The position numbers and the translations under genes are program-made. The notes beneath the pieces were generated by a model. It worked only from the letters and a program-made list of their open reading frames with translations. It had not been told where the DNA came from and did not search any database. Below are positions 9,954 to 19,002 of a stretch of 58,746 bases of DNA, piece by piece. The DNA is from Gemmatimonadota bacterium (GTDB taxonomy: Bacteria > Gemmatimonadota > Gemmatimonadetes > Longimicrobiales > Gaopeijiaceae): the NCBI GenBank assembly GCA_026706635.1, contig JAPOYJ010000025.1:1-58746 (forward strand), given 5' to 3'. The first letter of the stretch is position 1, and the number at the start of each line of letters is the position of its first letter.

Positions 9954-10102
9954 TCGAGCAGCGCTGCATCCCCGCTGGACCGCTTCGTCGCGCCTTGCCA
10001 GCGGGGCGCTTCGCCGGTCTTCGTGCTCGCCCGGGCCCGTCCACGGACCGCTAGCGCTTCGCCGCTCTCGGTGCTCGCGCGAGATTGTCCACGGACTGCT
10101 AG
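9922..10102. repeat. Two mosaic repeat modules joined at CTAG (9922-10054 and 10051-10102)
   Basis: CTAG occurs at 9922, 10051 and 10099, dividing the stretch into a 133-bp unit and an adjoining 52-bp unit (GCGCTTCGCCGCTCTCGGTG to TTGTCCACGGACTGCTAG). The modular tiling shows that the family is built from exchangeable pieces bounded by CTAG. The left unit provides the start codon and first residues of the beta-barrel gene on the minus strand. Confidence 0.85.
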
Positions 10103-10225
10103 GAAACGGCTGTTGCTGCACTGTTGCTCCTCCATTCTGGACGCCCACCGGCGAAGCTACTAGAATCCCGGCGTGCGTGCCAAAACGCTGTGCGGTGACG
10201 GTGGGCCCCTGACAGGGCAGGGCGG

Positions 10226-10750
10226 GTGACCAGTCGCCTTCCTGTAGTCGGGGTGATGGGCGCTGGGGCCCACGACCACCGGGATCTCGCCGAACCCCTA
10301 GGGCGCGGTCTGGCGCACCTGGGGGTCCACCTCCTGACGGGCGGGGGGCCGGGTGTCATGGCGGCGGTGTCGCGCGCATTCGCCGAGGTGGGCGACCGGG
10401 CCGGCCTCGTGATCGGAGTGCTGCCCCTGATGGAGGGCACTCCGGAGACCGGGCCTGCGGCCGCGTACCCGAACCGGTGGGTTGAGATCCCCATCCGGAC
10501 CCACCTGGGGAGGCTGGGGGCCGACCCCCTCTCGCGCAACCATGTCAACGTGCTCACCTCGGACGTGGTGGTCGCCCTCCCGGGGAGTGTCGGCACTGCC
10601 TCCGAGGTGGAGCTGGCGACTGCCTATCGTCGCCCGATCGTCCTCCTGGGCGACCTTGACCGCGCCAGGGGGCTTCCGGGGGCGGTCGCCACCGCATCGA
10701 GCGTGGCCGCCGCGCTCGCGTTCGTGCGGCGGGAGCTCGGGATCCGGTGA
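10226..10750 (+). CDS. LOG-superfamily (TIGR00725-like) nucleotide-binding protein
   Basis: A 174-residue Rossmann-like protein with GVMGAGAHDH at the N-terminus, the loop LLTGGGPGVMAAVSRAF and the second signature ALPGSVGTASEVELA. These are the hallmark loops of the lysine-decarboxylase-like or LOG family and its molybdenum-cofactor-carrier-like relatives. Its true substrate cannot be told. The start is GTG 10226. Its last 70 bp have been copied together with the following lipoprotein gene and reappear at 12049-12119. Confidence 0.8.
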   Translation: MTSRLPVVGVMGAGAHDHRDLAEPLGRGLAHLGVHLLTGGGPGVMAAVSRAFAEVGDRAGLVIGVLPLMEGTPETGPAAAYPNRWVEIPIRTHLGRLGADPLSRNHVNVLTSDVVVALPGSVGTASEVELATAYRRPIVLLGDLDRARGLPGAVATASSVAAALAFVRRELGIR

Positions 10751-10893
10751 ACGGTTCTCCTTGGGCCGGTCGTGGCGGCAGCAGAGGGCTCGCTCTGGAC
10801 GGACCCCTGCGGGTGCGTTACTTTCGGGGTCGGGAACGGCGGCCACTCTCGGGATGCCGCCTCAAGTGTCGTATCTGCGCCCAGGAGGTACCG

Positions 10894-11592
10894 ATGGTAG
10901 TTGATTGTCAGAGAGCGATAGCGAAGTTGTCGGCGGGGCTTCTGGCCCTCCTCGTCGTGGCGGGAGCGGGCTGCGGCGAAGAGGAGGTCCATCCATGCGA
11001 CAGCGAAGACCCTCCTCCCGAATGTAACCAGTGTCCGCGTCCGTTGGGGATCATGCCGGATGATACTCTAGTGGTGGGCGACTCGCAACGCGTAAACGTC
11101 ACCGACTTTTTTGAGGATGCAGACTCGAACGATATCCTCATCTACACGGCCGAATCGTCGGACGAGTCGAAGGTGACGGTGGAGATGGACGGTGCTGTGC
11201 TGACCTACATCGGAGTAGATGCCGGCGAATCCGACATTACGGTCAATGCAACCGACAAGGAAGACTGTGCCGCCAAGCAGGAGTTCGAGGTGACGGTGAT
11301 GTATCCGAACCGACCGCCGATATGCGAATTTTTCCCACCGACGGACATTTGGCCCATCGGGACTACCGGTGAAAAGGACGTGCCTTGCTCGGACCCGGAC
11401 GGCGACGATATGACGTTTACGCTGGAAAGTAGCGATCCCGACGTCTTTTCGGTGACCTTGAGAGGGAATAAATTCGACTTCGAGGCGGTGAGCCTGGGCA
11501 CAGCCACGGTCACGGCCACGGCGACCGACACCGAGGGCAACACCGGGGATGCCGACTGGGGGATTACGGTCGTGGAAGAGGAAGACAACTAG
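10894..11592 (+). CDS. Ig/cadherin-like lipoprotein, duplicate 1
   Basis: ATG 10894 is set by AGGAGG five bases upstream, not the longer frame starting at 10747. The 232-residue product has a lipoprotein signal (LLALLVVAGAGCGEEE). Two acidic beta-sandwich repeats follow, with the recurring motif NVTDFFEDADSNDILIYTAE and TATDTEGNTGDADWGITVV, as in putative Ig-like surface adhesion domains. It is probably surface or periplasm anchored, with no enzyme motif. The gene, its leader region and the downstream hairpin are repeated at 12266. The TAG stop is part of CTAGCAG, the terminal motif of the mosaic repeat. Confidence 0.75.
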   Translation: MVVDCQRAIAKLSAGLLALLVVAGAGCGEEEVHPCDSEDPPPECNQCPRPLGIMPDDTLVVGDSQRVNVTDFFEDADSNDILIYTAESSDESKVTVEMDGAVLTYIGVDAGESDITVNATDKEDCAAKQEFEVTVMYPNRPPICEFFPPTDIWPIGTTGEKDVPCSDPDGDDMTFTLESSDPDVFSVTLRGNKFDFEAVSLGTATVTATATDTEGNTGDADWGITVVEEEDN

Positions 11593-11675
11593 CAGGCTGC
11601 GGATAGGGTGGCCTTCCCCGCTCTGGGGGGCTACTGTATCAGCTTTACCCCACACTGTGTGAGGCTCGGTTCTCT

Positions 11676-11949
11676 TCGGTCGACCGGCTGGAGCAGCCGC
11701 TCCAGCCGGTCGGGCCTGTCGGCTGGCATGTCTCGGGGTGGCCCCCGCCACGTTGACGTGCCTCGGCTTGCGCCCCGGGTGGGGGGTCCTCGTCGCAAAG
11801 GTGGGGGTGCACCCCCGGTTAGGCAGCAACCGCCGTAATGTCGGGCATCTCCCCGATGGTGTTCGGCATGGCGGTGGGGGTTCGCGCTCGTAGCACCGCG
11901 AGCGGCAGTCCCGTGACGGCTCTGAGGTGGTTCTCGAAGTGACTCGCCT
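11676..11949 (-). pseudogene. Decayed 3' fragment of purK
   Basis: This stretch aligns over about 270 bp with the 3' part of the intact purK at 13424-13694, including CCACGTTGACGTGCCTCGGC, GTCGGGCATCTCCCC and GCGAGCGGCAGTCCCGTGAC. The frame is broken by several small changes. Homology stops exactly at a CTAG (11948), where a mosaic repeat remnant begins. It is the trailing end of the first unit of a tandem duplication. Confidence 0.85.
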
Positions 11950-12048
11950 AGCAGCAATCCGTTGGATAATCTGGCGCGAGCACCGAGACCGGCGATGCGG
12001 TGCGCGGAGATGCAGCGCTGCTCCTGCCGTGCGGCATAGGGGCTGACG
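11948..12048. repeat. Mosaic repeat remnant at the duplication junction
   Basis: CTAGCAGCAATCCGTTGGAT and GGCGCGAGCACCGAGACCGG match the left end of the repeat family, followed by the GATGCAGCGCTGCTCCTGCC segment of its right part. It lies precisely between the purK fragment and the copied end of the LOG gene. Confidence 0.8.
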
Positions 12049-12119
12049 GGGCGGTCGCCACCGCACCGAGCGTGGCCGCCGCGCTCGCGTTCGTGCGGCG
12101 GGAGCTCGGGATCCGGTGA
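12049..12119 (+). pseudogene. Copied 3' end of the LOG-family gene
   Basis: The 71 bp repeat 10680-10750 nearly exactly and encode AVATAPSVAAALAFVRRELG and the stop. There is no upstream remainder, so it is a duplication scar rather than a gene. Confidence 0.9.
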
Positions 12120-12265
12120 CCGGTTCTCCTTGGGCCGACTGTGGCGACAGCAGAGGGGTCGCTCCTGGACCGACCCCGGCGAGTACGTTATCCTCAGGGT
12201 CAGGAACGGGCGCCCCATTCTCGGGATGCCGCCCCAAGTGTCGTATCTGCGTCCAGGAGGTACCA

Positions 12266-12946
12266 ATGGTAGTTGATTGTCAAAGAGCGGTAGCGAGATT
12301 GTCGGCGGGGCTTTTGGCCCTCCTCGTCGTGGTGGGAGCGGGCTGCGACGATCCTCCTCCCCCTGAGGAGCCGAACCGGCCTCCGATTCCGTTCGGGATC
12401 ATTCCGGATGACACAGTAATTGTGGACGAGTCGAAACGCCTGAACGTCAAAGACTTTTTTAAGGATCCAGACTCGCTTGATATCCTCGTCTACACGGCCG
12501 AATCGTCGGACGAGTCTAGGGTGGCGGTGGAGATGGAAGGTGCTGTGCTCACCTACACTGGGGTAGCAGCGCCTGGAGATTCCAGGATTACGATCACTGC
12601 GACCGACCCGGAAGACGAAAGCGCCGAGCAGAAGTTTGAGGTGACGGTGTTGCATCCCAATCGACCGCCGGAATGCGGGTTTTTTCCGGTCACTTTTCCA
12701 ATCGGCGTTACTGTTGAGGAGGATCTAGAGGTTATTTGCTATGATCCCGACAACGACGAGATTACATCATACGCCGTAGAAAGTAGCGACCCCGATATCG
12801 TTTCGGCGCGTTTGGTGGATAAGACTCTTATTTACGAAACGGTGAGCGTTGGAACAGCTACGATCACGGTCACGATGACCGACACGGAGGGCAACACCGG
12901 GGAGGCCGACCTCGTTGTTACGGTTGTGGAGGAGGAAGGAAGATAG
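12266..12946 (+). CDS. Ig/cadherin-like lipoprotein, duplicate 2
   Basis: Paralogue of the gene at 10894, with the same leader, ribosome site (AGGAGG) and signal peptide (LLALLVVVGAGCDD). The 226 residues again contain two Ig-like units, with DFFKDPDSLDILVYTAESSD and TMTDTEGNTGEADLVVTVV, but the proline-rich linker (PPPPEEPNRPP) and the loops differ. The two copies differ mostly by in-frame changes, suggesting both proteins remain under selection. The stop TAG is immediately followed by CTAGCAGG. It is probably envelope anchored; no ligand can be assigned. Confidence 0.75.
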   Translation: MVVDCQRAVARLSAGLLALLVVVGAGCDDPPPPEEPNRPPIPFGIIPDDTVIVDESKRLNVKDFFKDPDSLDILVYTAESSDESRVAVEMEGAVLTYTGVAAPGDSRITITATDPEDESAEQKFEVTVLHPNRPPECGFFPVTFPIGVTVEEDLEVICYDPDNDEITSYAVESSDPDIVSARLVDKTLIYETVSVGTATITVTMTDTEGNTGEADLVVTVVEEEGR

Positions 12947-12996
12947 CTAGCAGGCCGCGGATAGGATGCCTTATCTGCTTTGGGGGGGGCTCCACT

Positions 12997-13332
12997 ATGT
13001 CAGTCAGCTCTGTAAACTTTACCTTGCACTGTGACGAGCCGAACCGGCCGCCAGCTTCGAATGGGATCATTCCGGGCGACTCCGTAGAGGCAGGGGAGTC
13101 GGTACGCGTAAACGTCACCGACTTTTTTCACGATCCAGACTCGCTTGATGTCCTGGTCTACACGGCCGAATCAGCGGACGAGTCGAGGGTGGCAGTGGAG
13201 ATGGACGGTCCTGAACTCACCTACACCGGGGTAGCAGCGCCCGGAGATTCCAAGATTACGGTCACGGCGACCGACCCGGGGGGCCTCTCCGCGGCGGACA
13301 TCTGGATCGTTGCAGTCGTGGAAGAGGGCTAG
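12997..13332 (+). pseudogene. Third, truncated Ig-like lipoprotein copy without signal peptide
   Basis: From about 13033 the sequence repeats the first Ig-like unit of its neighbours (DEPNRPPASNGIIPGDSVEA, VTDFFHDPDSLDVLVYTAES). It lacks the leader, the ribosome site and the lipobox; the upstream part is the terminator-like and TGTAA region of the preceding copy. An ATG at 12997 allows a 111-residue frame, but nothing supports export or translation. It is most likely a partial duplication product; a small cytoplasmic protein is less likely. Confidence 0.6.
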
Positions 13333-13349
13333 CAGCGCCGTGCAATGGT

Positions 13350-13378
13350 GGAGGCCCCCCGCGCTTGGGGGGGCCTCC
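13350..13378. terminator. Strong GC hairpin between the lipoprotein cluster and purK
   Basis: GGAGGCCCCCC pairs with GGGGGGCCTCC around a short GCGCTT-type loop, a very stable stem between convergent genes. No T tract follows. A decayed version is present at about 11607-11630 in the first duplicated unit. Confidence 0.7.
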
Positions 13379-13387
13379 GCTATGTCA

Positions 13388-13421
13388 ACTATACCTTACA
13401 CTGTGTAAGGCGTGGTTTACT
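13388..13421. repeat. TGTAA palindrome module, shortened (copy D)
   Basis: CTTACACTGTGTAAGG and TGTAAGGCGTGGTTTACT retain one palindrome and half of the other. On the minus strand the TAA supplies the stop codon of purK. Related debris occurs at 11644-11672 and 13008-13032 in the other duplicated units. Confidence 0.75.
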
Positions 13422-14517
13422 TTCCGTCGACTAGCCGTAGCAGCCGCTCCAGCTGTTCGACCCTGTCGGCCAGCGTCTCTCCGTTGGCCCCCACGACGTT
13501 GACGTGCCCGAGCTTGCGCCCCGGGCGGGGATCCTTGTCGTAGAGGTGGAGGTGCACCCCCGGCAAGGCGGCAACCGCTGTCACGTCGGGCATCTCCCCT
13601 ATGATGTTCAGCATGGCGGTGGAAGCTCGGACTCGCGGTGCCGCGAGCGGCAGCCCCGTGACGGCTCTGATGTGGTTTTCGAACTGGCTCGCCTGGGTGC
13701 CGTCTAGCGTCCAGTGCCCGGAGTTGTGCACTCTTGGCGCGATCTCGTTCGCTAGCAGGCGGCCGTGGCTCTCGAAGAGCTCGATGGCGAGCACGCCGAC
13801 GTACTCGAGTCGGTCCATGAGGAGCGTCGCATAGCGCCCGGCCGTCCTGAGGAGTGCCCGTTCCAGCCCGGGGGCGGGAGCCCAGCTGGCTCTCAGGATG
13901 CCACCCCTATGGTGGTTCTCGGTTACCGGGTAGCAGACGCGGCTCCCGTCGGCCGCCCGCACCCCTATGACACTCAGCTCGCGCCCGAATGGGACCTGGC
14001 TCTCCGCGATCAGTCCCGGACCCAGGGCCTTCGCCGCCCGCTCGGCCTCCGCCGCCGTGCGCACCACGGCCTGCCCCTTGCCGTCGTAGCCGAATCGCCG
14101 TGTCTTGACCACTGCCGGTAGGCCGACCGCGTCGAGGGCGTCGCCGAGTTCGGCTGGCGTATCGAGCGTGCGGTACGGCGCCACCGGAATTCCCAGCTCC
14201 TCGAAGAGCCGCTTCTCGGCGAGTCGGTCCTGGGTCGCGTCGAGCGCTGCCGGAGGCGGGAAGACCGGCACCTTCTCCGCCAGAAGGCGCGCGCTCGCCG
14301 CCGGGACGTTCTCGAACTCGTAGGTGACCACATCGACGGCGTCGGCAAGGCGATCGAGAGCCGCAGGGTCGTCGTACGGAGCGGAGATGATGGTTCCCAC
14401 CGCCGCCGCCGGAGGTTGGGGCGCAGGCTCCAGAAAGGCGAAGCGATTCCCGAGCGGGATTCCCTCCAGCGCCAACATGCGCCCGAGCTGTCCGCCCCCA
14501 AGCACTCCGATCCTCAC
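13417..14517 (-). CDS. purK: N5-carboxyaminoimidazole ribonucleotide synthase PurK
   Basis: An ATP-grasp enzyme that carboxylates AIR in de novo purine synthesis. The 366 residues start with MRIGVLGGGQLGRMLALEG, the family's opening, and contain VVTYEFENVP, TRRFGYDGKGQ and the C-terminal NEIAPRVHNSGHWT signature with the metal-binding residues. It lies 31 bp downstream of purE and is presumably cotranscribed with it. Its TAA stop is provided by a TGTAA repeat. A broken copy of its 3' end lies at 11676-11949. Confidence 0.96.
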   Translation of the reverse strand: MRIGVLGGGQLGRMLALEGIPLGNRFAFLEPAPQPPAAAVGTIISAPYDDPAALDRLADAVDVVTYEFENVPAASARLLAEKVPVFPPPAALDATQDRLAEKRLFEELGIPVAPYRTLDTPAELGDALDAVGLPAVVKTRRFGYDGKGQAVVRTAAEAERAAKALGPGLIAESQVPFGRELSVIGVRAADGSRVCYPVTENHHRGGILRASWAPAPGLERALLRTAGRYATLLMDRLEYVGVLAIELFESHGRLLANEIAPRVHNSGHWTLDGTQASQFENHIRAVTGLPLAAPRVRASTAMLNIIGEMPDVTAVAALPGVHLHLYDKDPRPGRKLGHVNVVGANGETLADRVEQLERLLRLVDGK

Positions 14518-14548
14518 CGGCCGCGCTCCGGCAGGGTGGCCAGTGGGC

Positions 14549-15061
14549 TCAAGACAGGTCGCGTGGCGGCTTCCGAGGGTCGGCCGAGGCCAGCACCTCG
14601 CTCTCGCGTCGCCGGACGTACTCGCAGACAGCGTCGCGCACCGCTCGATTGCCGATCCCCACGATGCGCGCCGCCAGCAAGCCGGCGTTCAGCGCCCCGG
14701 CCTCCCCGATGGCGAGCGTCCCCACCGGCACTCCGCCCGGCATCTGCACGATCGCGAGGAGCGAGTCCATCCCCCGTAGCGCTCGCGACCGCACCGGCAC
14801 GCCAAGGACCGGCAGCACGGTCTTGGCAGCCACCATACCGGGCAGGTGCGCTGCCCCCCCGGCCCCGGCGACGATCACCTTCAGGCCCCGCGCCTCGGCC
14901 GCCGATGCGTACTCGAAGAGACGGTCGGGGGTGCGGTGCGCGGAGACGACCTCGGCTTCGTGCGGGACGCCCAGCTCTTCGAGCACCTCGCAGGCGTGCT
15001 TCATCGTCGCCCAGTCGCTCCGCGATCCCATGATCACGCCAACCAGTGGGGTTTGCTCCAT
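14549..15061 (-). CDS. purE: N5-carboxyaminoimidazole ribonucleotide mutase PurE
   Basis: Class I PurE moves the carboxyl group of N5-CAIR to give CAIR. It has the signature [16 protein letters not shown], the [13 protein letters not shown] active-site helix and [17 protein letters not shown]. The start at 15061 gives the usual short N-terminus (MEQTPLVGV); an in-frame ATG at 15085 would add eight residues, and neither has a clear ribosome site. It is the first gene of a purE-purK pair, the usual bacterial order. Confidence 0.96.
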   Translation of the reverse strand: MEQTPLVGVIMGSRSDWATMKHACEVLEELGVPHEAEVVSAHRTPDRLFEYASAAEARGLKVIVAGAGGAAHLPGMVAAKTVLPVLGVPVRSRALRGMDSLLAIVQMPGGVPVGTLAIGEAGALNAGLLAARIVGIGNRAVRDAVCEYVRRRESEVLASADPRKPPRDLS

Positions 15062-15139
15062 AGTCGCACCATCATGGCACCGCATGCGCCTTGGCTCAAG
15101 GGCAATCCCCGCACCGCCGCCGCCCGTGCGTTCGGGTGC

Positions 15140-15331
15140 CCGGTCGCTGGCCGCCCCATGTGGACAAACCGTCGCGCCCTGCCAGCGAGGCGGCCCGCGA
15201 ACAGGACCCCGACGGCATTCGCCCGTCCCGGTGCTCGTCCGGGCCTGTCCACGGTCCGCCAGCGTTTCGCCACACTCGGTGCTCGCGCGAGATTATCAGC
15301 GGGCTTGTGTTCTCTTTACGACGTGTGCTAG
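15140..15331. repeat. Diverged mosaic repeat copy upstream of the VPS10 gene
   Basis: The stretch contains CCGACGGCATTCGCCCG, GGGCCTGTCCACGGTCCGCC and CTCGGTGCTCGCGCGAGATT, all family segments, and CTAG at 15328. The left terminus is not recognisable. It occupies most of the gap between purE and the divergent secreted-protein gene. Confidence 0.7.
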
Positions 15332-15367
15332 CCACACCCACCTCCACCACTCGACCGAGGCACCGCG

Positions 15368-18300
15368 ATGTTCACCCACGCCAGAGCGCCCCTCGCCACC
15401 GTTCTGCTCGCGCTTGCGCTTCCCCACCTGCCCCCTGCGACGCCACTGGCAGGCCAGGCCGGCGACGCGAGCGGCGACCCGGCCGAGCTCAGTTCCAAGC
15501 TGCTCTCGTCGCTTCGCTGGCGGAGCATCGGACCGGCGGTCGCATCCGGGCGGATCGCGGACATCGCCATCGACCCGACTGACCGGAGCACCTGGTATGT
15601 GGCCGTCTCCTCCGGAAACGTCTGGAAGACCACCAACAGGGGCACCACCTGGACCCCCATCTTCGACGACTACGGCTCCTACTCGATCGGGGCCATCGCG
15701 CTCGACCCGGGCGACCCCCTCACACTCTGGGTGGGAGCCGGCGAAAACAACGGCCAGCGCTCGGTCGGATACGGCGACGGTGTCTACAAGTCGGTGGACG
15801 GGGGGCTGTCGTTTGCCAATATGGGGCTGGAGACATCGCGCCACATCGGTATGATCGCGATCCACCCCGACGACTCCCGGACGGTCTATGTGGCCGCGCA
15901 GGGCCCGCTCTGGGCCGCGGGCGGAGAGCGCGGCCTCTACCGCACGACGGACGGCGGCGAGAGCTGGGAGCTCGTCCTCGATATCGACGAGCACACCGGC
16001 GTCAACGAGGTCCACTTCGACCCGCGCAACCCCGAGGTGATCTACGCGACCTCGTGGCAGCGCAGGCGCCACCAGTGGACGATGATCGACGGCGGGCCGG
16101 GGTCGGGGATCCACAAGTCCACCGACGGCGGCAGCACCTGGCGCGAGATCAACCGCGGGCTCCCGTCGGGCGACAAGGGGAAGATCGGGATGGCGATCTC
16201 GCCGATCGATCCGGATGTCCTCTACGCGATCGTCGAGGCCTCGATGGGGGAAGGCGGCACCTTCCGCAGCGAGAACATGGGCGAGAGCTGGAGCCGCACC
16301 TCGCACTACCAGTCGGGGGCGGCGATGTACTACCACGAGCTCTACGCCGACCCCCACCGCTTCGACCGCATATACTCGATGGACACCTACCTGGAGATGT
16401 CCGACGGCGGCGGCAAAGGCTGGCACCGCCTCCCCACACGGGGCGTGCACGTCGACTTCCACGCCATGGCCTTCGACCCAGACGACCCCGAACACCTGAT
16501 CGTCGGCACCGACGGCGGTCTCTACGAGACCTTCGACTTCGGCGGGAGCTGGCGGCACTTCGCAAACCTGCCGATCACCCAGTTCTACAAGCTCGCCACC
16601 TCGAACGACGAGCCCTTCTACTACGTCTACGGCGGCACCCAGGACAACAACACCCTCGGCGGACCCTCGCAGACCCTTGGGGGAGGCATCCGCAACTCCG
16701 ACTGGTACGTCACGCTCGGCGGCGACGGCTTCGACCCCGCCATCGACCCCGACGACCCCGACATCGTCTACTCGCAGCTACAGTACGGGGTGCTTTCGCG
16801 CTTCGACCGGGGCACCAGGGAGCGGCTCGACATCCAGCCACAGCCGGACTCCGACGGTCCTCCGCTGCGCTGGCACTGGGACGCCGGGCTGCTCATGTCG
16901 CCGCACGACGGTCGCCGCCTCTACTTCGGTGCCCAGATCCTCTTTCGGAGCGACGACCGGGGTTCCACCTGGCGGGCCGTGTCGGGCGACCTGACCCGCG
17001 ACATCGACCGCAACGAGCTCGAGGTGATGGGGCGCGTGTGGAGCGTCGACGCGGTCGGGAAGAACCGGTCGACATCGCCATTCGGGCATATCGTCTCCAT
17101 CGCCGAGTCGCCGCTGGTGGAGGGACTCATCTACGTCGGGACCGACGACGGCCTGCTGCAGGTGACGGAGGACGGGGGCGCGACGTGGCGGCGGATCGAG
17201 AGCCTGCCCGGGGTGCCCGACACCAGCTTCGTGCACGATGTGGAGGCGTCGCTGCACGATCCGGACGGGATCTTCGTGGTGGTGAACAACTTCAAGCGAA
17301 ACGACTTCCGGCCCTACGTCCTCCGCTCCGAGGACCGGGGGCGGACGTGGACGATGATCACCGGCGGGCTGCCTGACAACAGTCCCTCCTTCGCGATCGC
17401 GCAGGACCCGGTCGAGCCGGGGCTGCTCTTCCTGGGCGCGGAGTTCGGCGCATTCGTCTCGGTCGACGGCGGGGAGTCGTGGATGGACTTCGCGAGCGGG
17501 CTCCCCACCATCTCGGTCCGCGATCTGGAGATCCAGCGGCGCGAGGGGGACCTCGTGGCGGCCACCTTCGGGCGCAGCCTGTACGTCGTGGACGACTACA
17601 CGCCGCTGCGGGAGCTCGCGCGCGGGTCGGAGGCGGTCCTGGCGTCGGAGGGACACATATTCGAAGTGCCCGACGGCGAAATGTACGTGCCGTGGAACCC
17701 GGGCGGCGCCAACGGCGACGACTTCTACCAGGCCGAGAACCCCCCATTCGGGGCGACCTTCACCTACTGGCTGGGCGAGACGCTCAGGACCCGGGAGGCA
17801 CGGCGCCGGGCGGCCGAGCGCGAGGCCCAGGGCGATGGCGAGGATACGCCCTACCCCACCTGGGAGGAGCTTCGCGAGGAGGACCGCGAGGAGGCGCCGC
17901 AGCTTCTGCTGACGATCCGCGACGATGCCGACGAGGTGGTGAACGTGGTGCGCGGCGCCACCTCGCGCGGCATTCACCGGGCCGTATGGGACTACCGCTA
18001 CCCTGGGTACGGTCCAGTTGCCGGCGACGAGGGGGGTGGTGAAGGATCGGGTGGCAGCGGACCGCTGGCGCTCCCGGGCAGCTACACCGTGACGCTCTCG
18101 CGGCGGGTGGAGGGCGAGACGGCGATCCTCGCCGGGCCCACGCGATTTCGAGTCCGGCCGATCGTCGAACCGGCGATCGAGCCCCAGGAAAAGGCGGCGG
18201 TGCTGGCCTTCCAGCGCGAGACCGGCGAGCTGCTCCGCGCTGTGGCGGGAAGCCAGCGCGTGGCTGCGGAGGCCGCGGCCAGGATCCGAGCGATCAAGCG

Positions 18301-18667
18301 AGCGCTGCAGGGGTCGCCCGCAGCGCCTGGCGAGCTAGCGGCAGAGGCACGGTCTCTCGAGCTCCGCCTCCTGGATCTGCAGGAGGCTCTGAACGGCTCG
18401 ACCACACGCACCTCGCGCTCGGAGCCAGATATGCCGGGGATCGCCAGGAGGGTGAACCAGATCGTGCGGGGGCACTGGCGCGGTCTTCACGGCCCCACCG
18501 GCACCCATCGGGAGCAGTACCGCATCGCCCGGGAGCTCTTCGAGGGCGTGCACCCGGAACTCGTGGAGCTGGTGGAGGTGGAGCTGCCGGCCCTGGAGGC
18601 GCGGCTGGAGGAGGTCGGCGTGCCGTGGACCACCGGTAGGGCGCTACCGGGCTGGCCGCCGGGGTAA
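15368..18667 (+). CDS. Secreted VPS10/sortilin-like BNR-repeat protein
   Basis: A 1099-residue protein with a signal peptide (APLATVLLALALPHLPPATP). Many BNR/Asp-box repeats follow (VWKTTNRGTTWTPIF, YKSVDGGLSFAN, YRTTDGGESWELV, HKSTDGGSTWREI, RSDDRGSTWRAV), forming one or two beta-propellers like those of sortilin-type or photosystem-assembly-like proteins. The last 300 residues are helical and charged (EAAARIRAIKRALQGSPAAP), a common C-terminal extension of this family. Such proteins are often annotated as glycosyl hydrolases, but no catalytic residues are evident, so a binding or scaffolding role outside the cytoplasm is safer. It stands alone between repeats. Confidence 0.8.
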   Translation: MFTHARAPLATVLLALALPHLPPATPLAGQAGDASGDPAELSSKLLSSLRWRSIGPAVASGRIADIAIDPTDRSTWYVAVSSGNVWKTTNRGTTWTPIFDDYGSYSIGAIALDPGDPLTLWVGAGENNGQRSVGYGDGVYKSVDGGLSFANMGLETSRHIGMIAIHPDDSRTVYVAAQGPLWAAGGERGLYRTTDGGESWELVLDIDEHTGVNEVHFDPRNPEVIYATSWQRRRHQWTMIDGGPGSGIHKSTDGGSTWREINRGLPSGDKGKIGMAISPIDPDVLYAIVEASMGEGGTFRSENMGESWSRTSHYQSGAAMYYHELYADPHRFDRIYSMDTYLEMSDGGGKGWHRLPTRGVHVDFHAMAFDPDDPEHLIVGTDGGLYETFDFGGSWRHFANLPITQFYKLATSNDEPFYYVYGGTQDNNTLGGPSQTLGGGIRNSDWYVTLGGDGFDPAIDPDDPDIVYSQLQYGVLSRFDRGTRERLDIQPQPDSDGPPLRWHWDAGLLMSPHDGRRLYFGAQILFRSDDRGSTWRAVSGDLTRDIDRNELEVMGRVWSVDAVGKNRSTSPFGHIVSIAESPLVEGLIYVGTDDGLLQVTEDGGATWRRIESLPGVPDTSFVHDVEASLHDPDGIFVVVNNFKRNDFRPYVLRSEDRGRTWTMITGGLPDNSPSFAIAQDPVEPGLLFLGAEFGAFVSVDGGESWMDFASGLPTISVRDLEIQRREGDLVAATFGRSLYVVDDYTPLRELARGSEAVLASEGHIFEVPDGEMYVPWNPGGANGDDFYQAENPPFGATFTYWLGETLRTREARRRAAEREAQGDGEDTPYPTWEELREEDREEAPQLLLTIRDDADEVVNVVRGATSRGIHRAVWDYRYPGYGPVAGDEGGGEGSGGSGPLALPGSYTVTLSRRVEGETAILAGPTRFRVRPIVEPAIEPQEKAAVLAFQRETGELLRAVAGSQRVAAEAAARIRAIKRALQGSPAAPGELAAEARSLELRLLDLQEALNGSTTRTSRSEPDMPGIARRVNQIVRGHWRGLHGPTGTHREQYRIARELFEGVHPELVELVEVELPALEARLEEVGVPWTTGRALPGWPPG

Positions 18668-18687
18668 GCGCGACGCGGCGAGCTGGC

Positions 18688-18850
18688 AGCTGTTGGACAA
18701 ACCTCCCACGGCAGGAGCAGCGCTGCATCCCCGCTGGACCGCTTTGCTCGTCTCTCCACACTGTAATGTTTGATTTACATTGTGTAATCCATGGCTTACA
18801 ATTTCCTACCCGTGGCTTCGCTCTGCGTTGCGCCTCGGGCCGGTAGCGCT
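18688..18850. repeat. Mosaic repeat copy with nested TGTAA module
   Basis: TTGGACAAACCTCCCACGGC and GCAGCGCTGCATCCCCGCTG begin the left half. The right half resumes with GTGGCTTCGCTCTGCGTTGC and GGCCGGTAGCGCTGCCA after an intervening TGTAA module. It separates two convergent genes. Confidence 0.8.
18757..18804. repeat. TGTAA double palindrome (copy E)
   Basis: TGTAATGTTTGATTTACA (18762-18779) and TGTAATCCATGGCTTACA (18783-18800) are spaced exactly 21 bp apart inside the larger mosaic repeat. Confidence 0.85.
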
Positions 18851-18883
18851 GCCACCAACACTTGTAGCCCGCAGATCGTCGAT

Positions 18884-18951
18884 GGTCATACCGTATAGCC
18901 ATACCGGAGACCCATAAAGCCATATTGACCCGCCGTACAGCCATACCGAAT
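18884..18951. repeat. Short tandem repeat, three units of about 21 bp
   Basis: The units share the core TATAGCCATACCGG, ATAAAGCCATATTGA and TACAGCCATACCGAA, with a partial fourth (GGTCATACCG) in front. They lie between the convergent VPS10 and ABC-ATPase genes in sequence far richer in A and T than the surroundings. No other function is visible. Confidence 0.7.
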
Positions 18952-19002
18952 CCTCAACGGGCCTTCTGGCGCGCTTGCTGGCACTGGCACCGCCAGCGCC
19001 GG

